Below, piece by piece: positions 9,388 through 19,240 of a stretch of 64,000 bases of DNA. Made by a program: the position numbers and the translations under genes. Origin of the DNA: an uncultured Pseudomonadales bacterium (GTDB lineage Bacteria > Pseudomonadota > Gammaproteobacteria > Pseudomonadales > Azotimanducaceae); assembly GCA_943787425.1 (NCBI GenBank), contig CALSMJ010000005.1, positions 248,001 to 312,000 of the forward strand, in the 5' to 3' direction. The notes below the pieces were generated by a model. The model did no database searches. It saw nothing but the letters and a program-made list of their open reading frames with translations, and was not told the DNA's origin. Each line of letters begins with the position of its first letter. Position 1 is the first letter of the stretch.

Positions 9388-9881
9388 AAGTCGGTGCCGG
9401 GTACAAAATACCGCTTAGCCCAAATCCCCATTTGAGGTTCATCGGCAACCGGCATCCGCCAGCTACTCACGACAGCCCTTGCAAGTTCGACGCTGAACAA
9501 CGCACGGGGTTGTTCTATAGTATCGGAAACGTACTTTTCGGCACCAACGGCGCCGACGTACTTTGCTGCCATTTTTTGGTATGTCGGTCGCCAAAGCGCA
9601 TCGTTACCAACGTCAAACTGCAGTTCAGCAATTCCATTAACAAGAATTTTACGGTACGGCAACGCCTGCTCGTCAATACAAAGCGAGACTCTGGGATCCC
9701 GTTTTAGGCTTTCAAACCAAGCAGACTTTTGCCGCGGCGTAAAATAAATAAAGCCGTCTTCAGACCAAAACCAAACCGGTGTCACATACGGCGCACCGTG
9801 CTCATCGATAACCCCAATTCGCATGACAATACCCGGCTCGGTCAGCAATGCTCGCTGCTCGGCTTCGCTTAGTTTCGGCAT
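9384..9881 (-). CDS. Pyridoxamine-5'-phosphate-oxidase-fold (PPOX) protein
   Basis: This 165-residue protein fits the split-barrel flavin-binding family: GVIDEHGAPYVTPVWFW, an FTPRQKSAWFESLKRDPRVSL block and a C-terminal WAKRYF. Members bind FMN, F420 or haem and reduce varied substrates; the exact cofactor cannot be told here. It lies just downstream of the thiolase on the same strand, separated by a strong stem-loop. Its stop is shared with the convergent gene. Confidence 0.8.
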   Translation of the reverse strand: MPKLSEAEQRALLTEPGIVMRIGVIDEHGAPYVTPVWFWSEDGFIYFTPRQKSAWFESLKRDPRVSLCIDEQALPYRKILVNGIAELQFDVGNDALWRPTYQKMAAKYVGAVGAEKYVSDTIEQPRALFSVELARAVVSSWRMPVADEPQMGIWAKRYFVPGTDF

Positions 9882-9910
9882 CGGTTAGGCTCCTTGATGA
9901 CTCATTTTTC

Positions 9911-9948
9911 AGGGCAAAACGCGATGAACGCGTTTCGCAAGGTGCCCT
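9911..9948. other. Stem-loop between the thiolase and PPOX genes
   Basis: AGGGCA (9911-9916) pairs with TGCCCT (9943-9948), and inside it AAACGCG pairs with CGCGTTT around a short loop. There is no T-tract on the exit side of the minus strand, so it is not a standard intrinsic terminator. It could be an attenuating or RNA-stabilising hairpin between two co-directional genes. Confidence 0.45.
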
Positions 9949-9957
9949 AAAAAGGCC

Positions 9958-11142
9958 TTAATCGGCACTGTACAAAGTCACAACACACGCGCCACCCAAT
10001 CCCAGGTTATGCTGCAGACCGTGACGTGCCCCCGCTACCTGACGCAGGCCTGCATCCCCCCGCAACTGCCAAACAAGCTCAGTGCATTGTGCTAACCCGG
10101 TCGCACCGAGCGGATGACCTTTGGACAAAAGTCCACCCGATGGGTTGGTCACCACCCGACCACCATAGGTGTTGTCACCATCCCAGATAAATTTTTCAGC
10201 AGTGCCTTCTGCTGTTAATCCAAGGGCTTCATAGGTCAACAATTCATTTGCGGTGAAACAATCGTGGAGCTCAACAACTTGGATATCTTCCGGTCCGATC
10301 CCGGCCGCTTCGTACACTTGGTCGGCTGCAGCCTTTGCCATATCAACGCCAACCAGCTTGCGCAAGGACTCAGACTCTAGGGTGCTTTCAAAGTCGGTGG
10401 TCATCGCTTGCGCTTTGATGGTTATGGTGTTGTTTAAGCCGTGCTTGCGAGCAAAGTCTTCACTACAGATAATTGCAGCCGCGGCGCCGCACGTCGGCGG
10501 ACAACACTGATATCGCGTTAACGGCCCATAGATATGCGGCGACGCCATAATTTCCTCAACGCTCAGTAAGTCTCGGAATACAGCATAAGGATTATTGGCC
10601 GCATGAATGCGCGCCTTGGCCGAAATCTTGGCGAAGGTTTCATCACGCGTACCATATTGCTCAGCATACTCCTTGCCTGCACCACCAAAGTATTGGGCTG
10701 CATCCGGCGCCATCTTATCGACGCCCTGCATCGCCTTACGCGCTTTAAAAAACCGTTTAAGCGGACTGGGACGGTCCGAAAAAGCAGACCCTAGGGCGCC
10801 TGGATTCATCTGTTCAAAACCAAGTGCCAAAGCGCACTCAACCACACCCGCCGCAACGGCCTGACGCGCGAGAAATAAGGCCGATGAGCCCGTTGCGCAG
10901 TTATTATTAACGTTCACAACTGGAATACCGGTTAAACCCAAACCATACAGCGCGGCTTGCCCGGAGGTTGAATCGCCATAGACATAACCGACGTAGGCCT
11001 GCTGAACATCTTTATAAGAGATTCCGGCATCTTCTAAAGCCAACCGAGCAGCGGTCTCTCCCATAACCGGATAATCATCGCTGGCACCTGGCTTGGTGAA
11101 TGGAATCATGCCGACACCGGCGACTTTCACACGTTGACTCAT
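9958..11142 (-). CDS. SCP2-type thiolase / acetyl-CoA acetyltransferase
   Basis: This 394-residue protein has the thiolase fold. The acyl-accepting Cys82 sits in NNNCATGSSALF, HDCFTANE follows near residue 290, and the catalytic His343 is in SKGHPLGATG. The second catalytic Cys motif of classical thiolases (CxG near the C-terminus) is replaced by NLGLGGA, as in SCP2/lipid-transfer-protein-like thiolases, which act on branched or steroid side-chain acyl-CoAs. It probably cleaves or handles 3-ketoacyl-CoA intermediates. It is divergent from the SDR at 11291. Confidence 0.87.
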   Translation of the reverse strand: MSQRVKVAGVGMIPFTKPGASDDYPVMGETAARLALEDAGISYKDVQQAYVGYVYGDSTSGQAALYGLGLTGIPVVNVNNNCATGSSALFLARQAVAAGVVECALALGFEQMNPGALGSAFSDRPSPLKRFFKARKAMQGVDKMAPDAAQYFGGAGKEYAEQYGTRDETFAKISAKARIHAANNPYAVFRDLLSVEEIMASPHIYGPLTRYQCCPPTCGAAAAIICSEDFARKHGLNNTITIKAQAMTTDFESTLESESLRKLVGVDMAKAAADQVYEAAGIGPEDIQVVELHDCFTANELLTYEALGLTAEGTAEKFIWDGDNTYGGRVVTNPSGGLLSKGHPLGATGLAQCTELVWQLRGDAGLRQVAGARHGLQHNLGLGGACVVTLYSAD

Positions 11143-11290
11143 ATCGTTTCCTTATGACTTAACAAACCGTTTTGACTCTGCAACATAGAACTGGGCCGAA
11201 TCAAAGTCAATGCGAGGCGCCTTAACAAATGACCTCGTCGTGTTAAGCTTTCACAGTCTTTTTAAACCCGCTAACGTGCCAGGATTCAAA

Positions 11291-12136
11291 ATGGGCCCTT
11301 CAATGCACAATAAGAAAATTCTGATTACCGGCGGCAACGGTGGCATTGGCTTCGAAACGGCCAAAGCGTTGATTGGCCTTGGCGCTGACGTGGTTATTGC
11401 CAGCCGCGCCTCGGCGAAAACCGATGCAGCGCTTACGGCATTAGGACCGAGGGCACGTCATATAGCCGTAGATTTGTCGGATCTAGACAGCGTTCGAGGG
11501 CTCGCTGATGCGTATCTCGCCGAATACGCCCAACTTGATGTGCTGATCAACAACGCGGGTCTTTTCCCCACCAAACAACAGCTGACCCAACAAGGGTTTG
11601 AAATGCAGTTCGGGGTCAACCATCTCAGCCACTTTTTGCTAACCCAATTACTGCTACCCCTAATGCTTAAGCAACCGAGTGCACGCGTTATCACCGTTTC
11701 CTCGATGCTGCATCAAAAAGCAAAGCTGGATTTCGCAACCTTTAAAGGCGCAGCGAAGTACAACGGACAACGCGCCTACGGCCAATCTAAATTGGCCAAT
11801 GTATTATTCGCATTTGAATTAGCAAGCCGCCTCTCAGGCACCCAGGTGACGTCAAATGTTCTGCATCCGGGCGGGGTTTCGACCGATATCGTGCGTGACT
11901 TGCCATGGCCCATTCGGAAACTGTTGGGTTTGATCTTTATCACACCTGAGGCCGGCGCTAAAACCAGCATTCTGCTCGCCACCGACCCCGCGCTTAATCA
12001 GACAACCGGCACCTATTTTGATCAGTGCGTTATCAAAACACCGTCGCCCAGTGCCCAGGATCAATTGCTCAGGTCCCAGCTCTGGGACTATAGCCTGGCG
12101 GCAGTAGGCTTGCCGGCCGATTGTTTTAACGAATAA
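11291..12136 (+). CDS. Short-chain dehydrogenase, retinol-dehydrogenase-like
   Basis: This is a 281-residue NAD(P)-dependent oxidoreductase. It has the cofactor motif TGGNGGIG close to the N-terminus, NNAG, and the catalytic Tyr-Lys pair in YGQSKLAN. The HPGGVSTD segment and overall pattern resemble the retinol-dehydrogenase/WWOX-like branch of the SDR family. The start at 11291 has AGGA six bases upstream; the open frame extends up to 11210 without support. It is divergent from the thiolase. Confidence 0.88.
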   Translation: MGPSMHNKKILITGGNGGIGFETAKALIGLGADVVIASRASAKTDAALTALGPRARHIAVDLSDLDSVRGLADAYLAEYAQLDVLINNAGLFPTKQQLTQQGFEMQFGVNHLSHFLLTQLLLPLMLKQPSARVITVSSMLHQKAKLDFATFKGAAKYNGQRAYGQSKLANVLFAFELASRLSGTQVTSNVLHPGGVSTDIVRDLPWPIRKLLGLIFITPEAGAKTSILLATDPALNQTTGTYFDQCVIKTPSPSAQDQLLRSQLWDYSLAAVGLPADCFNE

Positions 12137-12151
12137 AGCCCTGATTGGGCT
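12137..12151 (+). other. Short hairpin just after the SDR stop
   Basis: AGCCC and GGGCT form a five-pair stem around TGATT, starting one base past the stop codon. No T-tract follows, so it is at best a weak or factor-assisted terminator. Confidence 0.3.
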
Positions 12152-12382
12152 GACAACGGACCCGATTCAACGCCCTGGCCAATGATCGAAACAATTTTTA
12201 CACGCCCCAATCCGGTTTCACCCCAAATTTTTGATTTTACTGACGCTCGCTCGGTTTTCGAAGATTCAGCCAACCTTCGCAACCCAGACCGATGCCCCGC
12301 TGCACGCGGCCAGAGCCCTTAAGCGCCTTCACTGACTAACAATCTCGAAGCCGAGCGAGGTTTCTTCTACCGAAATAAGCGC

Positions 12383-12388
12383 TATACT
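12383..12388 (+). promoter_or_regulatory. Possible -10 element very close to a start codon
   Basis: TATACT lies only seven bases before ATG 12396. If it is a real -10 box the transcript would be almost leaderless, which would fit the lack of a Shine-Dalgarno sequence there. No good -35 hexamer is seen. Confidence 0.25.
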
Positions 12389-12395
12389 CTGCCCT

Positions 12396-12728
12396 ATGAA
12401 TATCAGCTCGCCAGCCTATAGCGGTATCCAAGATGCCACCCAGCGTCTTGCTGACATTGCGCAACGCGCCAGTGAACTGTCAACTGCGAGTGAGCCTGAT
12501 CTTTCCGTTATGCCCCAATCTCCAAGCCAGAAGATCACCACGCGGCAACCACCTGAAGTACCGGTTGAAACGTACAACGCGAATGGGCAGATCGATCAGG
12601 GCAGAAAAGCAAACTTCGAGGACATGATGGTTAAGCGCCTGCAGGCTGAGCAGCAGTTTCAGGCTAATGTTGAAGTCGCAAAATCAACCAACCAACTCGT
12701 TGGCAGAATCATCGACCAAACGGTTTAG
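12396..12728 (+). CDS. Small flagellar-rod/hook-like protein
   Basis: This 110-residue protein is not annotated with certainty. Its first 28 residues (ISSPAYSGIQDATQRLADI) and its last 25 (QQFQANVEVAKSTNQLVG) resemble the N- and C-terminal helices of flagellar axial proteins (FlgB/FlgC/FlgE/FlgG type), which pack together as a coiled coil. The middle is short, proline-rich and lacks a globular domain. No other flagellar genes are in the window. It could be an orphan minimal axial protein or an unrelated coiled-coil protein. No clear ribosome binding site is seen. Confidence 0.55.
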   Translation: MNISSPAYSGIQDATQRLADIAQRASELSTASEPDLSVMPQSPSQKITTRQPPEVPVETYNANGQIDQGRKANFEDMMVKRLQAEQQFQANVEVAKSTNQLVGRIIDQTV

Positions 12729-13021
12729 TGTCTGCGGCTGCGGTTATTCCAGCCCCCACCGAATAATGACCCCCTGCCGCACAGCGCTTTGAACACGTTG
12801 GTCGATCGATCGTTCCCGCCGCCGTTTTCGATAAACGGTTGCATTTCTGCATCTTAACTCGTAAGGTGCGCCTCGCTGGCTTCCAGACCCTACTGGTCTT
12901 CATTTTGAAGGGTGTTGCCTGCTTTCATCACGCCATGACATGGCACTGCCCGTTGCAAAGACCAGACTTCAACGACAAACACGCTTCAATGCCCGCCTAA
13001 ACGTCGGTCAACAGGACTTCT

Positions 13022-14434
13022 ATGACTCAATTTCAAGATCTCGGCTTGCTGCCCGAATTACAAACGGCTCTGGCTGAAAAAAACTATGTCGAGGCGACTG
13101 CGATTCAAAAGCAGGCCATCCCGGTTGTACTTTCCGGCAAGGACCTCATGGCCTCTGCACAAACCGGCACAGGTAAAACCGCCGCATTCGTGTTGCCAAT
13201 ATTGCAAAGACTCAAAGCCAATGGCACAACGCGCGCGGCCAATCGCACTCAGGTATTGATTATTACGCCAACGCGAGAGCTTGCGGCGCAAATTTATGAG
13301 AACGTCTTGGCCTACAGCAAATATCTCGATGTCCGTGCAGCAGTTGTTTTTGGCGGCGTCAACATTAACCCGCAAATGAAAACGCTGCGCGGTGGCGTCG
13401 ACATCCTGGTTGCGACGCCCGGCAGGCTCCTCGATCTCGTTGGTCAAAATGCGGTGAAGTTAGACCAGGTGAGTATCTTCGTGCTGGACGAGGCCGATCG
13501 CATGCTCGATATGGGTTTTATTCCGGACGTTAAGCGGATTCAGGGCAAGCTGCCTAGCCGTCGCCATAACCTCATGTTTTCTGCCACGTTTTCGGATCCA
13601 ATCCGAAAACTGGCAAAAACCATGCTCACAGATCCGGTTGAAATTGATGTCGCGCCTCGGAACACCACAGCCCAAAATATCCAGCAAGTGGTTCATCCCG
13701 TCGATAAAAAATCTAAGACCCAACTCCTGATTCATTTGATCCGATCTGAGGGATGGCGGCAGGTCCTCGTCTTTAGCCGCACCAAGCATGGAGCAAACAA
13801 GCTGGTTAAAGCGCTGCTAAAAGCGGGCATTCAATCTGATGCCATCCACGGTAACAAGAGCCAAGGTGCCCGTACGCGCGCCTTGTCTGGCTTTAAAGAC
13901 GGCCTGATCGACATTCTGGTCGCCACCGACATTGCGGCTCGCGGGATCGATATCGCAGCGCTACCGCGAGTGGTTAATTTCGATCTCCCCAACGTGCCAG
14001 AAGATTATGTGCATCGAATCGGCCGAACAGCTCGCGCTGGCAGCTCGGGCGCCGCCGTCTCGCTGGTTGCCGCGGATGAATTTAAGCAATTGCGCGATAT
14101 CGAACGCTTGATCTTGAAACCGCTCGAACGGATTGAGGTTGAAGGCTTTGAGCCGGATCATCAAGTACCTGAATCAGGGTCCGTTCCAAGTCGTCCACGA
14201 ACCAATCCCAGACAAGGTGCACCCGCCAAACAAAGCAGCAGAACGCAAAGCGGCCGGGCGCGCTCGCCGCGACCGAAGCCTACGGGCAATCCACTAGGCG
14301 CCAGTGATCAACCGTCAGGCAATCGTGCGAGTGGCAATGTTCAATCCGCACCGCCAAAGCGATCCGCACCGAACCGAACCCGGTCTTTTTCACCCAGCGG
14401 CCGCGGTCGACCCGCCGTTAATGGGAATCGCTAA
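13022..14434 (+). CDS. rhlE: DEAD-box RNA helicase RhlE
   Basis: This 470-residue ATP-dependent RNA helicase acts in RNA remodelling and ribosome or mRNA turnover. The Q-motif is at the N-terminus, Walker A AQTGTGKT at 46-53, PTRELA near 83-88, DEAD at 156-159, SAT at 187-189 and [10 protein letters not shown] at 331-340. The last 90 residues are low-complexity, basic and rich in Arg, Pro, Ser and Asn, as in RhlE-type tails that bind RNA. The gene stands alone, with an AGGACTT sequence before the ATG, and is convergent with an SDR four bases beyond its stop. Confidence 0.93.
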   Translation: MTQFQDLGLLPELQTALAEKNYVEATAIQKQAIPVVLSGKDLMASAQTGTGKTAAFVLPILQRLKANGTTRAANRTQVLIITPTRELAAQIYENVLAYSKYLDVRAAVVFGGVNINPQMKTLRGGVDILVATPGRLLDLVGQNAVKLDQVSIFVLDEADRMLDMGFIPDVKRIQGKLPSRRHNLMFSATFSDPIRKLAKTMLTDPVEIDVAPRNTTAQNIQQVVHPVDKKSKTQLLIHLIRSEGWRQVLVFSRTKHGANKLVKALLKAGIQSDAIHGNKSQGARTRALSGFKDGLIDILVATDIAARGIDIAALPRVVNFDLPNVPEDYVHRIGRTARAGSSGAAVSLVAADEFKQLRDIERLILKPLERIEVEGFEPDHQVPESGSVPSRPRTNPRQGAPAKQSSRTQSGRARSPRPKPTGNPLGASDQPSGNRASGNVQSAPPKRSAPNRTRSFSPSGRGRPAVNGNR

Positions 14435-14438
14435 CGCG

Positions 14439-15203
14439 CTAGAGCAGTAAATGGCCACCGTCCAGCACCAGGTGTTGGCCAGTCACAACGGAGTGACTGT
14501 CGATAAACGATAAGATCGATTCCGCAACCGTCTCTGCTGTACAGGTTACCTGCAAGGGCGTCTTCTCGCGCAAGTACGACCGAGTCTGATCGTACACCGC
14601 TTGCCCCATTCCCTCTGCCAACCATTCCCCTTCGATAAAACCCGGGCAGACCGCATTGACTCGAATTTCTGGTCCAAGAACGCGTGCCAATGACATGGTC
14701 ATCGTGATCAAAGCGCCTTTGGACGCCGCATAGGCAATGGAAGACCCAACGCCCTTCACGCCGGCAATTGACGCCACGTTCACCACAGCAGCGCGGCCTG
14801 ATGCGGTCAAAGCAGCTCTCGCCGCACGCACCATTTGAAACGCCCCAATCACGTTCACCCCATAAATATTGTGGAAATCCGCTTCATCGAGGCCATCAAG
14901 GTCGCCATGGGCAACAAACTTTGTGGTGCCGGCATTGTTCACCAACGCATCAATCCGACCCCATTGAGCCAGCGTTTGAGCAACCAGCGAGCGACAGTCA
15001 GAATCTTGACTGACGTCTGCCCTGCAGACCAAGGCTTCGCCACCCAATTCGCGACAACTTGCCGCAACGGCCTCTGCGGCGTCCGCGCTGCGGGCATAGT
15101 TAATCACGACGCGCGCGCCTCGACTGGCCATTAACCGGGCCGTCGCGGCGCCCACGCCAGATGATGAACCGGTAACAATACAAACGGCTTGACTTAAATC
15201 CAC
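14439..15203 (-). CDS. Short-chain dehydrogenase/reductase
   Basis: This is a 254-residue classical SDR, FabG-like in pattern: VTGSSSGVG at 10-18, NNAG, the YAASKGA active site, and a C-terminal VTGQHLVLDGGHLL of the enoyl-reductase-related SDR group. It starts at GTG with AAGGAG seven bases upstream. It probably reduces a keto group or oxidises an alcohol; the substrate is unknown. A methyltransferase gene lies 92 bases upstream on the same strand. Confidence 0.88.
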   Translation of the reverse strand: MDLSQAVCIVTGSSSGVGAATARLMASRGARVVINYARSADAAEAVAASCRELGGEALVCRADVSQDSDCRSLVAQTLAQWGRIDALVNNAGTTKFVAHGDLDGLDEADFHNIYGVNVIGAFQMVRAARAALTASGRAAVVNVASIAGVKGVGSSIAYAASKGALITMTMSLARVLGPEIRVNAVCPGFIEGEWLAEGMGQAVYDQTRSYLREKTPLQVTCTAETVAESILSFIDSHSVVTGQHLVLDGGHLLL

Positions 15204-15295
15204 AACAACACTCCTTTAAACAGTCGATCTTTTAAGAATGAACAATTCCCCTGCAGCGCACCCGCCGAAGCCGGGACAAAACCGGCGATCTTTGA

Positions 15296-16129
15296 TCATC
15301 CGCGACGTGCGCGGATCAACCAAATGGCACCTTCCATTACGACACCCATCGTCGTACAAAAAGGCGCGATCGCGGCGCGCATCGCGGCACTTGCCTCGGT
15401 AACAACCGCCTTCGGCAGCGATTTAAACGCACTCGCCGCCGGACCGATCTGATTCTGGAAGGCCATGGCCTCATCAAGACTCGCAGCAACCGTCAGTGAC
15501 TTTACCACCGACTCAAATTCAACACTTTCGTAACCTGCGTTGATCAGCAACTCGGTTACATAGGCTTGCTCACTAAAAGCAAAAGGGCCAGGCGCCTTCG
15601 GGTCTCGCACCTCGTTTGAAGGTGGCAAAAACGGTGCAATGGCGCGACCGCCAACCGACATCCAAGGATTGTGAATCGGTGCTTGCCAACAGGCCAGCAG
15701 CAGTTCGCCGCCAGGCGTCAAGAGGCTCCGAAGATGACGCAGCGCTTGCTCTGGCGCGTTAAAAAACATCACGCCAAACCGCGACACGATTAAGTCAAAG
15801 GGATTCGTTCCAACAAAAACGGCACCATCGGCTTGATGAAACTGAGGATTCGCCTTCGCGCCGCGACGGTGCATTGCACGCGCCAACATCTCGCTGGACA
15901 AGTCAATGCCCGTGACGTCGGCGCCGCGTTCAGCGAGTCGTAATGCGGTTTCGCCGCAGCCGCAGCCAAGATCTAAAATCTTTTTGCCAGTCACCTGACC
16001 CGCGCCCACCATCAGGGCCTCCGTAAAGGGACTCAGCAACTGATCAAGATGGGTTTGATTTCGAACCCAGGTGGCGCCCGCATCGCCATCCCAGTAAGCG
16101 AGTTGTTCCGCATTTAAAACATCCATCAT
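15296..16129 (-). CDS. SAM-dependent class I methyltransferase
   Basis: This 277-residue protein has motif I LDLGCGCGETALRLAERG, the acidic GIDLS strand that binds the SAM ribose, and FDLIVSRFGVMFF as motif IV. It resembles the UbiE/SmtA-like group that methylates small molecules. I choose ATG 16129 because AAGGA lies five bases upstream; the open frame continues to 16144. It probably shares a transcript with the SDR downstream. The methyl acceptor is unknown. Confidence 0.85.
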   Translation of the reverse strand: MMDVLNAEQLAYWDGDAGATWVRNQTHLDQLLSPFTEALMVGAGQVTGKKILDLGCGCGETALRLAERGADVTGIDLSSEMLARAMHRRGAKANPQFHQADGAVFVGTNPFDLIVSRFGVMFFNAPEQALRHLRSLLTPGGELLLACWQAPIHNPWMSVGGRAIAPFLPPSNEVRDPKAPGPFAFSEQAYVTELLINAGYESVEFESVVKSLTVAASLDEAMAFQNQIGPAASAFKSLPKAVVTEASAAMRAAIAPFCTTMGVVMEGAIWLIRARRG

Positions 16130-16613
16130 TGTCCTTACTTTCATTTGGGACCCAACGCCATGCCGCAGGCCCTTGGATACCCGACTAACGAAGCGCCCAG
16201 CAAATCGTCTTCTGGTGCGCTTTGCTGCAGATTAACTTGCAAGCCAAAACAGATCCAACCACGGGCGGCACGCCTTGTCGAGGCGAAGGGCCCCTGCAAC
16301 CGGGTTAATTGCGCCCGTTAAGCCCCGTCGCGGAACCTTTTCGCCATCACCTTATTTCTGATGGTTGTGCTGACGCGAGGACGAATATCCAACGCGCGGC
16401 GCTGGGTTGCAGATTACCGGCAACGCTATCCCCTGTCCGTATTCAGTACCGCAGCGGGCCAATCACAGCGCTTTTGTTCTAAGCGGCTATGCTCGGCTGC
16501 CGTGATAGCCCCTGTTGCCGTAGTGTGAGGACCCCACCCAAACGAACGTCATTCGACCACGTCTTAATCGGTTTTAGGACAATCGGTGGTTTATCCTAAT
16601 CCAGTTTACTGCG
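16130..16613. other. Gene-poor gap
   Basis: Nearly 480 bases without a supported reading frame on either strand. I see no tRNA, no clear terminator and no transposase remnant. It should contain the promoter of the methyltransferase and whatever ends the transcript of the DUF952 gene. Confidence 0.4.
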
Positions 16614-17015
16614 CTAATTCAGATTGCCCGGATCGAAAAATTCGCCCAGATCGTTCTTGGGCAACACGCTGATCGATTCCACTGCTGCGGCCGGAATACC
16701 GCCATAGATATGCGGAAACAAGACGGCATCGCTGCCTTCAAAATGGTCCTCCCGTGCCCCAACGGGCGCTGCCGGCTCAAACTTAACGGCAATACCCTGA
16801 GCTTCAAGCGCCGCAATCTCTACTGCTAGTATCAACCAAGGTCCCGGAAGGTCCCGATAAAACTGATTTGCGACTTTAATTAAGGTCGCAATATCCCCAG
16901 CCGCATGGGTCATTTGGTCTTGCGCAAAGGTTGGCGGGAAGTAGACCTGCTCGGCGGCCTCGGCCTGCTCCCAATCCCGCTGCGCCGCTAGGTGAAAGAT
17001 TGTTGTCGTCATCAT
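16614..17015 (-). CDS. DUF952 family protein
   Basis: This 133-residue protein matches DUF952: TIFHLAAQRDWEQA at the N-terminus, YFPPTFAQDQMTHAAG, VANQFY, and a C-terminal FPHIYGGIPAAAV. The family is a small single-domain fold of unknown function. AGGAGG precedes two adjacent ATGs, and the second (17012) has better spacing. It stands alone between two gene-poor gaps. Confidence 0.82.
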   Translation of the reverse strand: MMTTTIFHLAAQRDWEQAEAAEQVYFPPTFAQDQMTHAAGDIATLIKVANQFYRDLPGPWLILAVEIAALEAQGIAVKFEPAAPVGAREDHFEGSDAVLFPHIYGGIPAAAVESISVLPKNDLGEFFDPGNLN

Positions 17016-17452
17016 CTACCTCCTCTTGACGCCATTGAATGGTAACCCAGCACGGTATCGAATCAACCTAATCCCGCTCAAAGCCGCCTGCCTCACCCGG
17101 CAGAAACACAACGCCTGATCGCCCCTTTATCAACCATCACGCACGGGCAGGCTTCTATCCCGCGAGATCTCGTGGCGATCCTCGCAAACGGTCACCGGTT
17201 GGCGCTGGGTTGCGCGGTTTCAATGCTTGGCATTTTACTAATGGTTGCTGTTTGTTGAACCGCCCAAAGAACCTTTCCCAGGCGCGATAAGGCCTTTTAT
17301 CGTCCGCCGATGTTCCTCAGCAAACGGGACGGGGCAAATTCCTATTTACAAGCCCACCGGTCGACGTTCGATCGTCAGAGGGCTCTAACCACAATATCTT
17401 GAAAGGGTTAGGGCGATGGGTTCTACTGATCCTATCTAACAAGGATTCGTCT
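17016..17452. other. Gene-poor gap with one hairpin
   Basis: No supported gene. An inverted repeat CGATAA...TTATCG lies around 17286-17303 without a T-tract. The gap separates the divergent DUF952 and SDR genes and must carry their promoters. Confidence 0.4.
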
Positions 17453-18343
17453 ATGAAAAGTTTCGCTCAAAAAGTTGCCGTGGTCACCGGGGCAGGCTCT
17501 GGCATGGGCCGATACCTTGCCATGTTACTCGCTCGAGCTGGCGCCGATGTGGTGATTTGTGATGTCAATACCGAGACCTTGGACGAGACCGAGAAGCTGC
17601 TACAGCGCTACAACGTCGCGGTATCCTCCATCCCGCTCGATATGGCCGATAAAGAAGCCGTGGAAGCCCTTCCCGAACAGGTAATTGCCCGTCACGGCAA
17701 GGTCGATCTTTTGTTTAATAATGCGGGCGTGACCGTCGGCTCAGATTTCGAAACCATGTCCGAAGCCGACTGGGATTGGGTCATGAACATCAATTTAAAC
17801 GGCGTCGTGAATGCCACTCGAGCATTTTTGCCTTACCTAAGGCAGCAGCCAGAAGCGGCACTGATCAATACCTCCTCGATTTTTGGGATGATTGCGGTGG
17901 CCAAACAATCGGTCTATCACACAACTAAATTTGCAGTCCGGGGCTTTACAGAAGGCCTGCAACGTGAATTTAAAGGATCAAACCTGTCTGTTCATTGTGT
18001 GCATCCTGGACACATCGGCACCAACATCATTAAAAATTCGCGCTTTACGGAAACCGATGATGCCGATGACCCGCAGGAGCGTCTCCTCGGCATCAATGGC
18101 AGTCAAACCGAAATGAGCGATTTTTTCCGGGACAATGGCATGCATCCCAGTCGGGCCGCCCAAATCATTTTGGATGGCGTGACCCGGCGACGCCGCAGAA
18201 TTTTTATCGGCTTAGATGCAAAACTCATGGACCTTGCCCAGCGCATCTCGCCAATGCACTATGACAAGCTCATGCCTTTGTTTATGATCCCCATCACCCT
18301 CTTACGTAACAAGAAACCCCTTAAAGATTTGCCTACTTTATAG
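17453..18343 (+). CDS. Short-chain dehydrogenase/reductase
   Basis: This 296-residue SDR has TGAGSGMG near residue 12, NNAG, and the catalytic YHTTKFA. The C-terminal tail is longer than in FabG-like SDRs and ends in a hydrophobic stretch, as in SDRs that act on lipophilic substrates. ATG 17453 is chosen because AAGGA lies about ten bases upstream and the cofactor motif then falls at the usual place; the frame extends to 17399. Its stop codon is the first three bases of a 12-base tandem duplication. It is convergent with the next SDR. Confidence 0.88.
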   Translation: MKSFAQKVAVVTGAGSGMGRYLAMLLARAGADVVICDVNTETLDETEKLLQRYNVAVSSIPLDMADKEAVEALPEQVIARHGKVDLLFNNAGVTVGSDFETMSEADWDWVMNINLNGVVNATRAFLPYLRQQPEAALINTSSIFGMIAVAKQSVYHTTKFAVRGFTEGLQREFKGSNLSVHCVHPGHIGTNIIKNSRFTETDDADDPQERLLGINGSQTEMSDFFRDNGMHPSRAAQIILDGVTRRRRRIFIGLDAKLMDLAQRISPMHYDKLMPLFMIPITLLRNKKPLKDLPTL

Positions 18344-18364
18344 GCGACCGAATAGGCGACCGAA
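18341..18364. repeat. 12-base tandem duplication at a stop codon
   Basis: TAGGCGACCGAA occurs twice in direct succession. The first copy contains the TAG stop of the SDR. Confidence 0.8.
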
Positions 18365-18381
18365 AATTCTGTGCCACGGCA

Positions 18382-19143
18382 TCACGATGAATGCCGTCGA
18401 AGACGGCGCATACCATTCAGCCAGCGGTCGATATCATCGCCCTTGCGCCGAACATACCCCTCAACCTCGGGATGCGGCAGCACATGGAACCGCTCGTCGG
18501 CGAGTGCGTCAATCACACACTGCGCCAAAACCTCCGGCTCAATGATGCCATCGGTCTGCCCATCCCCGAGCTGCTTCGGCGCCATCGCCGTATTGACACC
18601 CTGCGGGCAGAGCACGGACACCCCAATCCCCTCATCGCCATGAGTGATTGCTAAAAATTCCGCTAACTTAACGGCGGCAGCTTTGGTAACGGAGTAGGGA
18701 CCTGAGCCAAGCGCCGCCAACAACCCAGCCGCCGAAGCGGTGTTCAGCAGGTACCCTGAACCTTGCGCCAACATCCCCGGCAGGACCGCTCTGGCGGCGT
18801 AAACATGGCTCATTACATGCAATTCCCACTGATTCTGCCAAACCGCATTATCCGCATCGGTCAAAACACCTGCACCCCCGGCGCCAGCATTCGAGCAAAA
18901 CAAATCAATGCGCCCATACCGATCAATCACCCAGTCGACGAGCGCTATGATCTCGGCCTCATCGGTGACATTGCAGACCCTGGCATCACACTCGATAGAG
19001 GCTGCCGCTCGTTTAACCGCCTCTGAATCAAGGTCTGCCAGCACGATCCCCGCCGCGCCATGGGCTTTAAAGGCACGCGCCATCGCCTGGCCAATCCCGC
19101 CGCTACCGCCGGTGATCACGACGACCTTATTGTGTAACTCCAT
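18382..19143 (-). CDS. Short-chain dehydrogenase/reductase
   Basis: This 253-residue SDR has ITGGSGGIG at 10-18, SNAG in place of the usual NNAG, and the active site YSVTKAA. GAGGAG precedes the ATG by nine bases. Substrate unknown; the neighbourhood of dehydrogenases and a PLP decarboxylase gives no firm hint. It is divergent from the decarboxylase gene. Confidence 0.87.
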   Translation of the reverse strand: MELHNKVVVITGGSGGIGQAMARAFKAHGAAGIVLADLDSEAVKRAAASIECDARVCNVTDEAEIIALVDWVIDRYGRIDLFCSNAGAGGAGVLTDADNAVWQNQWELHVMSHVYAARAVLPGMLAQGSGYLLNTASAAGLLAALGSGPYSVTKAAAVKLAEFLAITHGDEGIGVSVLCPQGVNTAMAPKQLGDGQTDGIIEPEVLAQCVIDALADERFHVLPHPEVEGYVRRKGDDIDRWLNGMRRLRRHSS

Positions 19144-19234
19144 CTTACGCGTCTCCTCGATTTCAAAAATGCCCTATCCCTTTTATAGCACGCTTTGGGC
19201 GCGGCAAAGATAGGCGAGCCGAACCGTTTCAATT

Positions 19235-19240
19235 TATAAT
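19235..19240 (+). promoter_or_regulatory. Possible -10 element before the PLP decarboxylase gene
   Basis: TATAAT in the same TTTATAATCGT context as at 4360-4370, 30 bases before the start codon. No convincing -35 box. Confidence 0.3.

Noticed and set aside
17283..17312. Hairpin considered as terminator
   Set aside because: No T-tract on either side and no gene end close enough.
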